From Nitrospira defluvii (lineage in GTDB: Bacteria > Nitrospirota > Nitrospiria > Nitrospirales > Nitrospiraceae), in NCBI GenBank assembly GCA_011525625.1, contig WYAX01000012.1, positions 744,001 through 808,000 on the forward strand: 64,000 nt of DNA, read 5' to 3'. Position 1 is the stretch's first letter; the number at the start of each line of letters is the position of its first letter. The notes below the pieces were generated by a model. It searched no databases, had not been told where the DNA came from, and worked only from the letters and a program-made list of their open reading frames with translations. Positions 55,394 to 63,938 of the stretch are shown one piece after another. A program made the translations under genes and the position numbers.

Positions 55394-56227
55394 TTAGGCC
55401 CAAATCCAATTGAACAGAGAAGAGAACCACCCGCTTACACTAGAGAACCAGGATTCTTCTTGCGGTGCTGGGGTGGCCGTCGGGCGAGGAGCCGGAGCGG
55501 CCGCTGGTGCCTGAGCCACTTTTGCCGGTGCCGGCGAAGGCGTGGATGGCGCAACCGTCGGCGTTGGCTGCGGCGCGGTCGCCGCCGGGGCGAGACTCGT
55601 CGCCGGTGGGGGAGTCGGCTGGGCTGGAGCCGGAGTTGCCGCAGGGGCCGGCGAGGCTGCCGGGGATTCTCCCGTGTTCAGTTGCGGGGTCAGCACTGCG
55701 ACCATCGGCGGCGCCGGTTGCACATGATCAATCATGGTCGCATGCGCGTCCGTAGCAGCGTCTGTCGGAGCCATGGTCTGTTCACGCTCGGCGGTCAGCG
55801 CCTCCAACCGTTTCTCAAGTCGCTTGGTCTCGCTGATTTCCTTCGCCATCGCCTGATGCCGAGCGCGCAATGCGGCGATGTTGTGCTCCAGGAGCGCCAG
55901 TTTGGCCTGGTTGGCCTTGTGGATCTGATCATAGGAGGCCTGAATCTGCCTCAGCTCGCTCTTGAGCGCGGCAAGGGCGCGTTCATCACGCTGGTTTGCG
56001 AGATGGGCCTCCTCCCGTTGTTGCTCCAGCCCTTTGATGTCCGACTGGGTCTGAGCCAGTTCATTGGCCCTTGTTTTCACTTCCTGCTTGGCGGCGTCGT
56101 AGGTCCGTTGTGAGACACAGCCTCCCAACATCAATGCAGCGCTTCCCACGATCCAGCAGAGGGTCATGGCTCGGGTCGTCAGAGCTGAGGCGTTCGCTGC
56201 TCGTGAAGATGGGGTCGTTGGTTGCAT
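55394..56227 (-). CDS. Coiled-coil lipoprotein with Pro/Ala-rich domain
   Basis: 277 residues with AGAGGA upstream. Lipobox LMLGGC (Cys about 37) is followed by VSQRTYDAAKQE and an almost uninterrupted coiled coil (about 40-150; ELAQTQSDIKGLEQQREEA, NIAALRARHQAMAKEISETK). A low-complexity Pro/Ala/Thr segment (about 175-255) and a short aromatic C-terminus (SWFSSVSGWFSSLFNWIWA) end the protein. The layout suits a periplasm-spanning lipoprotein with a Pro-rich spacer and a hydrophobic end (inference). Confidence 0.85.
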   Translation of the reverse strand: MQPTTPSSRAANASALTTRAMTLCWIVGSAALMLGGCVSQRTYDAAKQEVKTRANELAQTQSDIKGLEQQREEAHLANQRDERALAALKSELRQIQASYDQIHKANQAKLALLEHNIAALRARHQAMAKEISETKRLEKRLEALTAEREQTMAPTDAATDAHATMIDHVQPAPPMVAVLTPQLNTGESPAASPAPAATPAPAQPTPPPATSLAPAATAPQPTPTVAPSTPSPAPAKVAQAPAAAPAPRPTATPAPQEESWFSSVSGWFSSLFNWIWA

Positions 56228-56271
56228 GGGACGTTCCTCTCAGGTGCATAGAGTGGCAGTCTCTGCGTCAG

Positions 56272-56295
56272 GTGGCTCGCCCTGTGCGGAGCCAC
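56272..56295 (-). promoter_or_regulatory. Hairpin in the leader of the coiled-coil lipoprotein gene
   Basis: GTGGCTC and GAGCCAC (56272-56278, 56289-56295) form a perfect 7-bp stem with a 10-nt loop, 44 nt upstream of the ATG at 56227. It could be a leader hairpin. A nearby AT-rich stretch at 56310-56345 may hold the promoter. Confidence 0.35.
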
Positions 56296-56402
56296 TGTGC
56301 CTAAGGTAATTTTTCAGAAAAGGGGGAAAACGGCAAAATATTTCGGGAAACCTGCAGTCGGTTGTCTGGGGCGGGAAAGGGAGCGTGCGTCCGGTCGGAC
56401 GC

Positions 56403-57503
56403 CTATTCAATGATGATGGTGTCTGCCGGGGACTGCGTCTCCATCGCCAGACCTGATTCCTGCCAGGGCTGCAGGTGAGGGCCACTGTACCGATAGCCAC
56501 CGGCGACGGGATCGGTGGAGAGGAGGAGCGGGGTATCGAGATCGAGAACGTCAAAGCCGCCCATCCCCAGCACGAGGCTGAACGAACAGCCCATGGCAAT
56601 ACGAGTTTCCAACATGCCCCCGACCATGAGACTGAGGCCGATTGAGCGGGTGAATGCGGCGATGCGCCGGGCTTCGATCACCCCGGTTTTCATGATCTTG
56701 ATGTTGATATAGTCGGCGGCCTGCATCTCGACGACTCGGCGTGCATCGTCCAACGATCGCACGGACTCGTCTGCCGCCACGGGAATGCCGGTCAAATGCC
56801 GGATTGCCTGCAGACCGTCGAGATCATGCCGTGCTACCGGTTGTTCGAGCAGAACCAGCCGCCCTCCGAATTGCTTCACGCCGCCTGCGAAACGTAGGCA
56901 GTCCTCGCGGGAAAACCCCTGGTTTCCGTCACCGATGAAGCTGATACCTGGAAACGCCTCATGCACGGCGTGGAGCCGGCGAATGTCCTCCTCGACATCG
57001 GTGCCCACCTTCATTTTGAACAGGCGGAATCCTCGTCCATGCCAAGCGCGCGATAGGGCCACGGTCTTCTCTAGACTGCAGATGGGAATGGTGATGTCGG
57101 TTTCATGGGCACGAATCTCGGCCTCTCCCCACAGCCGCCAGAGTGGTATGCCCTGCGATCGGCAATAGGCATCCAGTACGGCGGTTTCCAGCCCGCAGCG
57201 GGCGGCCGGCTGGAGCGGAGCCTGCTCCAAGAGCCGGTCAGCGAGCGATTCGTAGTCTGCCGCAGACTGGCCGATCATAGTACGGGCGAGGCCCGTCGCA
57301 GCGGCAAAACAGGAGGGGCGATCCTCTCCCCCGACTTCCGGAAACGGCGCCGCTTCCCCGAGGCCGTCAGCTCCGTCACGCAATGTCACTCGGATGAACA
57401 GGTTTTGTGCCGTCGCTCGTGCGCCGGTAGCGACGACAAACGGATCCGTGACCGGGATATCGACCGGCCAGATCTCGATCCGTTGTATGATGTGCGGGGT
57501 CAC
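56403..57503 (-). CDS. Enolase-superfamily enzyme, L-Ala-D/L-Glu (dipeptide) epimerase-like
   Basis: 366 residues from a GTG. It has the muconate-lactonizing subgroup residues: Lys-x-Lys in FKMKVG, metal ligands in FIGDGNQGFS, LLEQPVARHD and AADESVRS, and the second catalytic Lys in NIKIMKTG. The N-terminal capping domain spans 1-125. Two catalytic lysines fit racemase/epimerase chemistry on dipeptides from murein or on N-acyl amino acids; the specificity is not settled by sequence reading. The upstream gene on the same strand is a molybdoenzyme 26 bp away. Confidence 0.88.
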   Translation of the reverse strand: MTPHIIQRIEIWPVDIPVTDPFVVATGARATAQNLFIRVTLRDGADGLGEAAPFPEVGGEDRPSCFAAATGLARTMIGQSAADYESLADRLLEQAPLQPAARCGLETAVLDAYCRSQGIPLWRLWGEAEIRAHETDITIPICSLEKTVALSRAWHGRGFRLFKMKVGTDVEEDIRRLHAVHEAFPGISFIGDGNQGFSREDCLRFAGGVKQFGGRLVLLEQPVARHDLDGLQAIRHLTGIPVAADESVRSLDDARRVVEMQAADYINIKIMKTGVIEARRIAAFTRSIGLSLMVGGMLETRIAMGCSFSLVLGMGGFDVLDLDTPLLLSTDPVAGGYRYSGPHLQPWQESGLAMETQSPADTIIIE

Positions 57504-57529
57504 GGGTAGGCTGCCTTAGTGGGGAGTGT

Positions 57530-58174
57530 TCATCCGTACCGGTCATTTTTCCAGGGGAACGCGGTATTGGAATAGCCCCGGACTTCCCAGAAGCCCTTCT
57601 CGTCCTGTTCCGAAAACGTGATCTCCTTAATCCACTTCGCCCCCTTCCAGGCATAGCGCTTCGGGACGATCATGCGGACAGGGCCGCCATGTTCTTTGGT
57701 GAGCGGCCGTCCGTTCCACTTGTAGGTGAGCAAGACGTCATCATCCTGACACGCGCTGAGAGGTAAATTGGTGGTGTAGTCGTCGTACGACTTGAACAGC
57801 ACGAATCGGGCCGAGGGCAGCGGTTGAACCACGGTCAGCAATTGTTTGAAACCGACCCCTTCCCATTCATTGTCGTAGCGGCTCCAGGATGTGACGCAGT
57901 GGAAGTCTGAGACGTCCTTGAACTGCGGCTGGGCCAGAAAATCCGCCCATGTCCAGGTGACGGCTGTGGTGACGGCACCGCCGACGGTTAGTCTCCACTC
58001 GTCGAGAGAAATCTCCGGTTTGTGGCCGAGGTCCAGCACCGGCCAGGTTTCTACCAGGTGCTGGCCGGGCGGAAGCCGATCGTCGCCTTCATAGAAAACC
58101 TCGCGTTCTTCCCCGCCGCGGCGGGCCCTGGCCCACTGTTCCTTGCTTTTGGTCAAACGGTCATTCTGATCCAT
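57530..58174 (-). CDS. Sulfite-oxidase-fold molybdopterin protein
   Basis: 214 residues from the ATG at 58174 with GAGGAGG 6 nt upstream. The core LTVGGAVTTAVTWTWADFLAQP, DFHCVTSWSRYDNEWEGV (Cys that ligates Mo) and the terminal HGGPVRMIVPKRYAWKGAKWIKEITF match the YedY/sulfite-oxidase molybdopterin domain. It has no Tat signal and no C-terminal dimerisation domain, so it is short and probably cytoplasmic, unlike periplasmic YedY and SorA. It may share a transcript with the epimerase-like gene 26 bp downstream. Confidence 0.9.
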   Translation of the reverse strand: MDQNDRLTKSKEQWARARRGGEEREVFYEGDDRLPPGQHLVETWPVLDLGHKPEISLDEWRLTVGGAVTTAVTWTWADFLAQPQFKDVSDFHCVTSWSRYDNEWEGVGFKQLLTVVQPLPSARFVLFKSYDDYTTNLPLSACQDDDVLLTYKWNGRPLTKEHGGPVRMIVPKRYAWKGAKWIKEITFSEQDEKGFWEVRGYSNTAFPWKNDRYG

Positions 58175-58420
58175 ACCCAGCCTCCTCACGGTACAGAGTA
58201 GGGCAAGTGGGTCTGGCCTGACAAGGGGAGAGGGCCTGAGAACCGGAGGTGGCAGCGTATGGCCGGTGGCACAAGACGCCCGCGATCGTGACGGAGCATT
58301 TCGGGAGAAGTACTTGGAATGTGTGATCGGTATTCGTCGAAGCAGCGTGGGTGGTCGAGGCAGACGGATACGGCTGGCTCCGGAAGGCCGTGGGGCACCG
58401 GGTGGTACGAAGAAGGAGGA

Positions 58421-58570
58421 TCAGGCGTGGAGCCTGGTCTCTCGTTCACACCAGCGTTGCGGGCGCATCAACGTCCCCAGCGCGGCGATGGCACAAATCG
58501 TCGCCAGGAGAACAAAGCTTGCGATGAGGAAAAAGCCACCTTTCATATCATGCACCGAAAGCGGTCCCAT
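58421..58570 (-). CDS. Small single-TM membrane protein
   Basis: 49 residues from ATG 58570 with GGGAGA about 7 nt upstream. One hydrophobic helix (about 12-34: FFLIASFVLLATICAIAALG) is followed by a basic tail. A second ATG at residue 9 is possible. No family recognised. It lies 37 bp downstream of another very small gene on the same strand, and the two may form an operon. Confidence 0.5.
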   Translation of the reverse strand: MGPLSVHDMKGGFFLIASFVLLATICAIAALGTLMRPQRWCERETRLHA

Positions 58571-58607
58571 GACGTCATCTCCCTGCCATGATGCAAGTGT
58601 ACCACCA

Positions 58608-58808
58608 TCACTCCGTGTGCCAACCGCAACTGCAACGCCATGATTCTTCGGGTGAATGTTTCCTGAGACGTAAACTGCAGTGCGGGCAGGGGCGCATCCA
58701 CACATGTGAGGTGGTCTCGTGGATGGGGTGCGAGGTACGGGTCTGCTGCGAAACCGAATGTGTCGTCGGCATAGCAGGGTCCAGAAGATCGATCAGTGTG
58801 ACAACCAT
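58608..58808 (-). CDS. Small C-terminal zinc-ribbon protein
   Basis: 66 residues. The ATG at 58808 has a near-perfect GAGGAGG 7 nt upstream. The C-terminus is CPHC-x14-CSC-GW-H, a plausible zinc ribbon (Cys41, 44, 59, 61), preceded by a 38-residue Thr/Ser/His-rich segment. No family recognised, and the N-terminal part has no obvious fold. Strong ribosome binding and the metal motif support coding despite overlap with longer open frames on the other strand. Confidence 0.6.
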   Translation of the reverse strand: MVVTLIDLLDPAMPTTHSVSQQTRTSHPIHETTSHVWMRPCPHCSLRLRKHSPEESWRCSCGWHTE

Positions 58809-59077
58809 GACATTACCTCCTCTCGCCCCCTGGCTTCAAGAGATCTTTCGGATAGCGACATCCCGTACTTGAGCGGTGCGGCGAGGACCGTGAGCGACGG
58901 CATAATGGCTGCGACGGTAGGCGTGTCCATTCAGCCTGGCACGGAGAGGGCGTGGTGTCTGCCTGCCCTATTACAGGAGGCGACAGTGGGAGAGCCTACG
59001 ATACCTCTTGCGGCGAGGTGGCGATTGACACATGCGCGGAGAGACACCATGATACCGCCGAGGAGCACAGCAGCACG

Positions 59078-59803
59078 ATGACGTCTTCTGCGGATAGATC
59101 CTTGCAGCCGAAACGTGCCAACACCGGAAAACTGATGCTGGGACTGTCGGTCGGGCTCGCCGTCACGGCATTTTTTTATTTCGATCTCGGGCGATACCTG
59201 TCGTTGGATGGGCTGAAAGCCAACCGCGATGACCTGCTGGTCTTCACCGACTCACACTACTCGACGGCGGTGGTCCTCTTTATTGTCGCCTATTGCCTCG
59301 TGGTCGGGCTGTCGTTGCCAGGTGGGGCGATCATGACCCTGGCCGGAGGATTTTTGTTCGGCAGCGTGTGGGGGACCCTGTATGTCAATGTCGGAGCGAC
59401 CGTGGGAGCGACCGTGGCTTTTCTAGTGGCACGGTATCTGCTGCGAGACTGGGTGGAGCGGAAATTCGGGAGCCGGTTGGGTGCTATTCAGGAGGGGTTT
59501 GCCAAGAATGCGTTCAGCTATTTGATGACCCTCCGTCTGATTCCCTTGTTTCCGTTCTTTCTGGTTAATATGGTGTCGGGCCTCACTCGTGTCTCCGTCG
59601 GGACGTATGTGGCCGCCACGTCCCTGGGGATCATTCCAGGCAGTTTTGTGTTCGCCTATGCCGGGCGTCAGCTAGGGACGATCAATTCGCTCAAGGAAAT
59701 CGTCTCGCCGAATGTGTTGATGGCCTTTACGCTGCTGGGTCTCCTGGCGTTGGTTCCTATCCTGTACAAGAAGTTTTCCGGCAGGGGGACGTCGGCAGTA
59801 TGA
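59078..59803 (+). CDS. TVP38/TMEM64 (VTT-domain) membrane protein
   Basis: 241 residues from the ATG at 59078. About six membrane segments. The VTT/SNARE-assoc core has VVGLSLPGGAIMTLAGGFLFGSVWGTLYVNVGATVGATVAFLVARYL and LMTLRLIPLFPFFLVNMVSGLTRVSVGTYVAATSLGIIPGSFVFAYAG. Bacterial DedA/TVP38 relatives include lipid flippases and membrane-homeostasis proteins. The upstream open frame is not conserved-looking and lacks a start site. Standalone gene. Confidence 0.9.
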   Translation: MTSSADRSLQPKRANTGKLMLGLSVGLAVTAFFYFDLGRYLSLDGLKANRDDLLVFTDSHYSTAVVLFIVAYCLVVGLSLPGGAIMTLAGGFLFGSVWGTLYVNVGATVGATVAFLVARYLLRDWVERKFGSRLGAIQEGFAKNAFSYLMTLRLIPLFPFFLVNMVSGLTRVSVGTYVAATSLGIIPGSFVFAYAGRQLGTINSLKEIVSPNVLMAFTLLGLLALVPILYKKFSGRGTSAV

Positions 59804-60373
59804 GGGTTGACGAGGTGCTCTCGGGGAGCCCGGGGGAACGGTATCGATGAGGTCCCGTGAGGCGGGAGCCGGCCTTTCTTCGATGCCGGCGCCGAGGCAG
59901 AGTCCGGTGTGTCCAGGACAACGAAGACGGGCCGACGTGACTGAATCACGTTGATCCATCCGATTGGGTGAACCCAAACCCGGCTGGGCGATGCACCATC
60001 GTGATCATCGGAGTCGATACCGCAGTATTCGTCATCGCAGTCGCTGCGGCAGGATTGGCGCGAAGGCTGCCCTGGTTGAACGCCACTTGAGGGGGGATTG
60101 CTCGAAGGTCGGCTATGTACCCTTCATAGCATGGATTTGTGCTTAGACGGTGTGGGTGAAAAAGATGGCCTCACATCTTGTGGGGAAGGCGGTCAGCGCA
60201 TTCTCCGTGTTAGGCGTGACGAATGTCGTCACGATCGGCCCGCGGTGTTCGAAACCGCGATTGCCGCTGAGGTCTCAGACCGCTGCAGAAAATGGAATCC
60301 CGTTGTCAACGTGGCAGCCCCCTTGTACGTTGGAATGGCTGACAGGCAGGGGCGTTCACCAATGGGGGGATGT
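59804..60373. other. 570-bp intergenic region
   Basis: No supported gene. Reading frames here are short and lack ribosome binding sites. A 29-codon GTG-initiated hydrophobic ORF at 60001-60090 could encode a membrane peptide, but no upstream signal supports it. No tRNA-like fold or long repeat was recognised. Confidence 0.45.
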
Positions 60374-60691
60374 ATGAAACACGTGATTTGGAGCGCGGCG
60401 TTGTTGTCGGTGTGTGCATCGTCGGTGGCCTTTGCGCAGGCAGAGACTCCGAGGATTGATCAGCGGCAGGCCAACCAGGAGCGGCGTATCGATCAAGGGA
60501 TTGCGAGCGGCCAGCTGAATGAACGTGAGGCCATTCGCTTGAACAATCAGCAGGAACACATCAACAACCTGGAGGATAAAGCCAAAAGCGACGGCGTTGT
60601 CACGAAGAAAGAACGGGCGCGCATCAGGCATGCCCAGGATCGCACGTCGCGCCATATTGCTCGCCAGAAGCACGACCGCCAGCAGCGATAA
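60374..60691 (+). CDS. Small exported helical protein, function unknown
   Basis: 105 residues from the ATG at 60374 with GGGGGA just upstream. Signal peptide about 1-22 (VIWSAALLSVCASSVAFAQA). The mature protein is strongly charged and helical: RIDQRQANQERRIDQGIASGQLNEREAIRLNNQQEHINNLEDKAKSDG, then KKERARIRHAQDRTSRHIARQKHD. Similar small exported proteins with this Arg/Gln-rich pattern are, as I recall, widespread and uncharacterised. It has no Cys in the mature part and no visible active site. It ends ahead of a pair of strong hairpins. Confidence 0.75.
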   Translation: MKHVIWSAALLSVCASSVAFAQAETPRIDQRQANQERRIDQGIASGQLNEREAIRLNNQQEHINNLEDKAKSDGVVTKKERARIRHAQDRTSRHIARQKHDRQQR

Positions 60692-60783
60692 CATGCGTCT
60701 GAGGCCGGCCCTCAGGCCGTGTGTGCATGGGGTTGTCCGTCCGGCGTCTCGACTACGGCGCTCATGCTTTTCTTTGAGTCGTT

Positions 60784-60832
60784 CCGTGCCGTCCGCGACG
60801 TTGGTTGTGGACGGCACGGCCGTTTGACGGCC
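60784..60832 (+). terminator. Two overlapping strong hairpins
   Basis: CCGTGCCGTCC (60784-60794) pairs perfectly with 60809-60819 over 11 bp with a 14-nt loop. GGCCGT (60818-60823) pairs with 60827-60832 over 6 bp around a TTG loop. The two stems share 60818-60819, so they compete for those bases. They lie about 90 bp after the small exported gene and before the next promoter, with no T-tract. Confidence 0.55.
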
Positions 60833-60920
60833 CTTCGTCGTGAGCCGCTACCCAATCCATCCATTCCGCCGGTCCTTGCGGGACTCCCTGACATTTCTGA
60901 ATCGATTCGACCGATCCTGC

Positions 60921-60926
60921 TAAAAT
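60921..60926 (+). promoter_or_regulatory. -10 element of the tRNA nucleotidyltransferase gene, leaderless
   Basis: TAAAAT ends 6 nt before the ATG at 60933. The -35 is unclear (CTGAAT at 60897-60902 with an 18-nt spacer is the nearest fit). There is no Shine-Dalgarno. Confidence 0.5.
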
Positions 60927-60932
60927 GCCGGC

Positions 60933-63614
60933 ATGGATCTGATCACGACGCATGTCAATGCTGATTTTGACGGCCTGGCCTCCATGGTCGCAGCGAGGAA
61001 GCTCTATCCCGGGGCAATGCTGGTGCTTCCGGGGGGCGCGCAGGAGTCGGTCCGGAATTTTCTGGCTACGCATAATTTGGAGATGGCCCGCCTGAAGGAT
61101 GTCGCGCTGGAACGAGTCCGGCGCCTGGTGCTGGTAGATGTACAGGAGCCGGATCGGCTGGGCCCATTACACGTGCTCAGTTCCCGCGGCGACGTGGAGG
61201 TCCATCTCTTCGACCACCATGGGGTTGAGGAGACTGCCAAGCAGTCGCTGTGGCTGTCGGTCAGCCAGCGGCATGTCGATTCCGTCGGGGCCACCACCAC
61301 CCTGCTGATCGAGCAATTGCAGCGCAGGCAGATTCCCCTCACCGCCGATGAGGCGACGGTGTTGGCGTTGGGTTTGTACGAGGAAACCGGTTCGTTCGTG
61401 TATCCTTCAACCACTCCGCGAGATGTGGAGGCGGCGGCCTTTGTCTTGCGGGCGGGGGCCGATTTACGTGTGGTGGCGGAGACGTTGCAGCATCCCCTGG
61501 ATCCGGATCTGATCGCGCTGCTGAATGATCTTCTGCAATCGGGTGAGATTTATTACTTGGAAGGTCGGAAAATTCTGGTCGCCTCGAGCGCCTATGATCG
61601 GTATACGGGCGACCTGGCCGAAGCGGTTCAACGGCTGGCGGAGCTGCAAGGCTTCGACGCGGTGATCGTCGCGATTGCGCTGCAGGAGAAGGTCGAGGTC
61701 ATCGGGAGAAGCCGGAGACCGGAAATCGACGTGGCCTGGATCGCGCGCGAATTCGGCGGCGGCGGCCATGCAGTCGCGGCGGCCGCCAGCGTCAAAGGGC
61801 GCACCCTAGTGGAAGTTCAGCAGCATCTGACCGAGCTGCTGACGCAGCGGTATCGCCCCACGTTGTTGGCCCGGGATGTCATGACGACGCCGGTCAAATC
61901 CATTGCCGAGGAGGCCACGATCGCGGAGGCCGAACGGGCCATGACGACCTATGGAGTCAACGTGCTTCCTGTGGTCGACCGGAAAGGGCAGTATCTCGGC
62001 ACAATTGCACGGGAAACCATCCAAAAAGCGCTCTTTCATCACCTTGAGGCCCACCACGTGGGGGATTGGGCCAGCAGCGGGCAATATAGTGCGCAGCCTG
62101 AGACGCCGTTCCACGACATTGAAACCAAGATGATCGAGCTGAACCAGCGATTCGTGCCGGTGTTGTCCGGAGGAAAAACAGTCGGGGTCATCACGAGAAC
62201 CGATCTGCTGCGCAGCCTTCATGACGATGTTCTTGCGGGTGGGCGCGGGAAGCCGAAGTCGTTGATGGGATTGGAGTCGACGGGGGGGGTGCGGCGGCGG
62301 GACCTCAAGGGGTTGTTGCGTGATCGTTTGCCTCATGCGGTGCACGATCTATTACGGATGTCCGGCGAGTTGGGAGAACGACTGGGTGTGTCGGTGTATG
62401 TCGTCGGCGGATTTGTCCGTGACCTGTTGCTCGGGATCGACAATCTGGATGTCGACTTTGTGGTGGAGGGAGATGGGATCGCGTTCGCGCGCGCACTGGC
62501 GAAGGCGCATGGAGGAAAACTCAAGGCGCATGAGCGGTTTGGCACAGCAGTGGTGCACCTGCCTGATGGCTTCAAGCTGGATGTGGCGACAGCTCGCACC
62601 GAATATTACGAGTACCCGACTGCGTTGCCGACGGTTGAGCAGAGTTCGATGAAGAAAGATCTCTATCGGCGGGATTTCACGATCAACACCTTGGCCATCG
62701 CGCTCCGACCGCGACAGTTCGGCCAACTCATCGATTTTTACGGCGGGCAACGTGACCTGAAGGAACGCCTGATCCGGGTGCTCCATAGTCTGAGTTTCGT
62801 GGAGGATCCGACGCGGGTGTTTCGCGCGATACGATTCGAATTGCGGTTCAATTTTCACTTGAGCAAAGAAACGTTGGCGCTGATCAAGGGCGCAGTGAAG
62901 ATGGAATTGTTTCACCGCTTGTCCGGGCAGCGCCTGTTGGATGAGTTGCGCCTGCTGTTTTCGGAGCGGACGCCTCGGCATGCGGTTCGACGTTTGTCCG
63001 AACTCGACCTGTTGCGATTCATTCATCCGAAACTCAGCTGGTCGAATCGGCTGGATCGCCGGCTCATCGAGGTGGAAGCGGCATTGGATTGGTATAAGCT
63101 CTCCTGCCTTGACCGGCCCATCCGTGGATGGCTGGTCTATGCGATGGCACTGGCTGAAGCCATGCCGGACCAAGCGGTTCGCGATATGCTGACGCGATTT
63201 CCGTTTGCCGATGCCGAGCGCACTGCACTCAATGAAGCCCGGTTCCTTACGCAGCCGGCTTGTCGGACGCTGAGTCGCCGTGCGCCATCGAAACCTTCGG
63301 AAACGGTTCGGGTGTTGACGGGATTGTCGGAGGAGTGCCTGGTGTTCCTGTTGGCCCGGAGTCTGACGGACTCGGCGAAGCGGCAGCTGTCCCTGTTTCT
63401 CACGACCTATCGCAACGTGAAGCCTGCGTTCACGGGGAAAGAACTCAACGCCTTGGGCCTCAAACCAGGCCCCCTGTATCGCACGATTCTGGCGCGTTTA
63501 ACTGAGGCTCGGCTGGATGGGGAGGTTAAGAGCGAGGAAGAGGAACGGGCGCTGGTGAAGGAGTGGGTCGATCAGGGACGGGGGCGATCAAAAACCACAC
63601 GCGAACGCAGATGA
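60933..63614 (+). CDS. DHH/DHHA1-CBS-tRNA nucleotidyltransferase multidomain protein
   Basis: 893 residues. Domains in order: DHH phosphoesterase (about 1-160: HVNADFDGLAS, LFDHHGVEET), DHHA1 (about 230-300: FGGGGHAVAAAAS), two CBS repeats (about 315-440), then a class II CCA/poly(A) polymerase head (about 485-610) with VVGGFVRDLLLGIDNLDVDFVVEGDG and its catalytic DxD. Neck and body domains with FRAIRFELRFNF run to the end. Proteins of this architecture in other phyla (for example deltaproteobacteria and Aquificales) are A-adding or CCA-type enzymes; here the exact CC/A specificity is unknown. The head domain covers tRNA 3'-end maintenance. Confidence 0.93.
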   Translation: MDLITTHVNADFDGLASMVAARKLYPGAMLVLPGGAQESVRNFLATHNLEMARLKDVALERVRRLVLVDVQEPDRLGPLHVLSSRGDVEVHLFDHHGVEETAKQSLWLSVSQRHVDSVGATTTLLIEQLQRRQIPLTADEATVLALGLYEETGSFVYPSTTPRDVEAAAFVLRAGADLRVVAETLQHPLDPDLIALLNDLLQSGEIYYLEGRKILVASSAYDRYTGDLAEAVQRLAELQGFDAVIVAIALQEKVEVIGRSRRPEIDVAWIAREFGGGGHAVAAAASVKGRTLVEVQQHLTELLTQRYRPTLLARDVMTTPVKSIAEEATIAEAERAMTTYGVNVLPVVDRKGQYLGTIARETIQKALFHHLEAHHVGDWASSGQYSAQPETPFHDIETKMIELNQRFVPVLSGGKTVGVITRTDLLRSLHDDVLAGGRGKPKSLMGLESTGGVRRRDLKGLLRDRLPHAVHDLLRMSGELGERLGVSVYVVGGFVRDLLLGIDNLDVDFVVEGDGIAFARALAKAHGGKLKAHERFGTAVVHLPDGFKLDVATARTEYYEYPTALPTVEQSSMKKDLYRRDFTINTLAIALRPRQFGQLIDFYGGQRDLKERLIRVLHSLSFVEDPTRVFRAIRFELRFNFHLSKETLALIKGAVKMELFHRLSGQRLLDELRLLFSERTPRHAVRRLSELDLLRFIHPKLSWSNRLDRRLIEVEAALDWYKLSCLDRPIRGWLVYAMALAEAMPDQAVRDMLTRFPFADAERTALNEARFLTQPACRTLSRRAPSKPSETVRVLTGLSEECLVFLLARSLTDSAKRQLSLFLTTYRNVKPAFTGKELNALGLKPGPLYRTILARLTEARLDGEVKSEEEERALVKEWVDQGRGRSKTTRERR

Positions 63615-63702
63615 GGATACCTCGTCTGTCTGTCCGCACGACCGGACGTGCGACGCAGGCCGGAATGGGGCCTCTCGCAGCCGACGGGACAATCGGCAGA
63701 AG

Positions 63703-63903
63703 CTACGCCAAGGGCTCAACCGGCTCGAATTCGTCGTCGGTATCGACGGCGCGAACCTCTTTCCCCATCGCGGCGACAAGACCGTCGTACACGATGCGAG
63801 CCGCGTCCGACCATTTCGGATTGAATGGGCGACCAGCGAAAGCGGCCTCAGCCGCCTTTTTCTCATCGTGGGTAATCTGTCGAGGAGTCAGTGTGGTGTC
63901 CAT
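63703..63903 (-). CDS. Small protein of unknown function
   Basis: 66 residues. ITHDEKKAAEAAFAGRPFNPKWSDAARIVYDGLVAAMGKEV, then acidic DTDDEFEPVEPLA. Compact, helical, soluble; no family recognised with certainty. It has a very good promoter ending 7 nt before the ATG and no Shine-Dalgarno, which supports a real leaderless gene. Convergent with the tRNA nucleotidyltransferase gene. Confidence 0.75.
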   Translation of the reverse strand: MDTTLTPRQITHDEKKAAEAAFAGRPFNPKWSDAARIVYDGLVAAMGKEVRAVDTDDEFEPVEPLA

Positions 63904-63910
63904 ACGGATA

Positions 63911-63938
63911 ATAATAGATCGCTTCAGGGCAAAGTCAA
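63911..63938 (-). promoter_or_regulatory. Promoter of the gene at 63703-63903, leaderless
   Basis: Minus strand TTGACT (63933-63938), 16-nt spacer, TATTAT (63911-63916). The ATG at 63903 begins 7 nt after the -10 hexamer. Confidence 0.7.

Noticed and set aside
58939-58953. Second sigma-54-like motif (TGGCACGGAGAGGGC)
   Set aside because: The -12 part reads GGGC instead of TTGC, so only the -24 matches.
60001-60090. 29-codon GTG ORF coding a hydrophobic peptide
   Set aside because: No Shine-Dalgarno and no promoter of the leaderless type; hydrophobic runs of this size occur by chance in GC-rich DNA.
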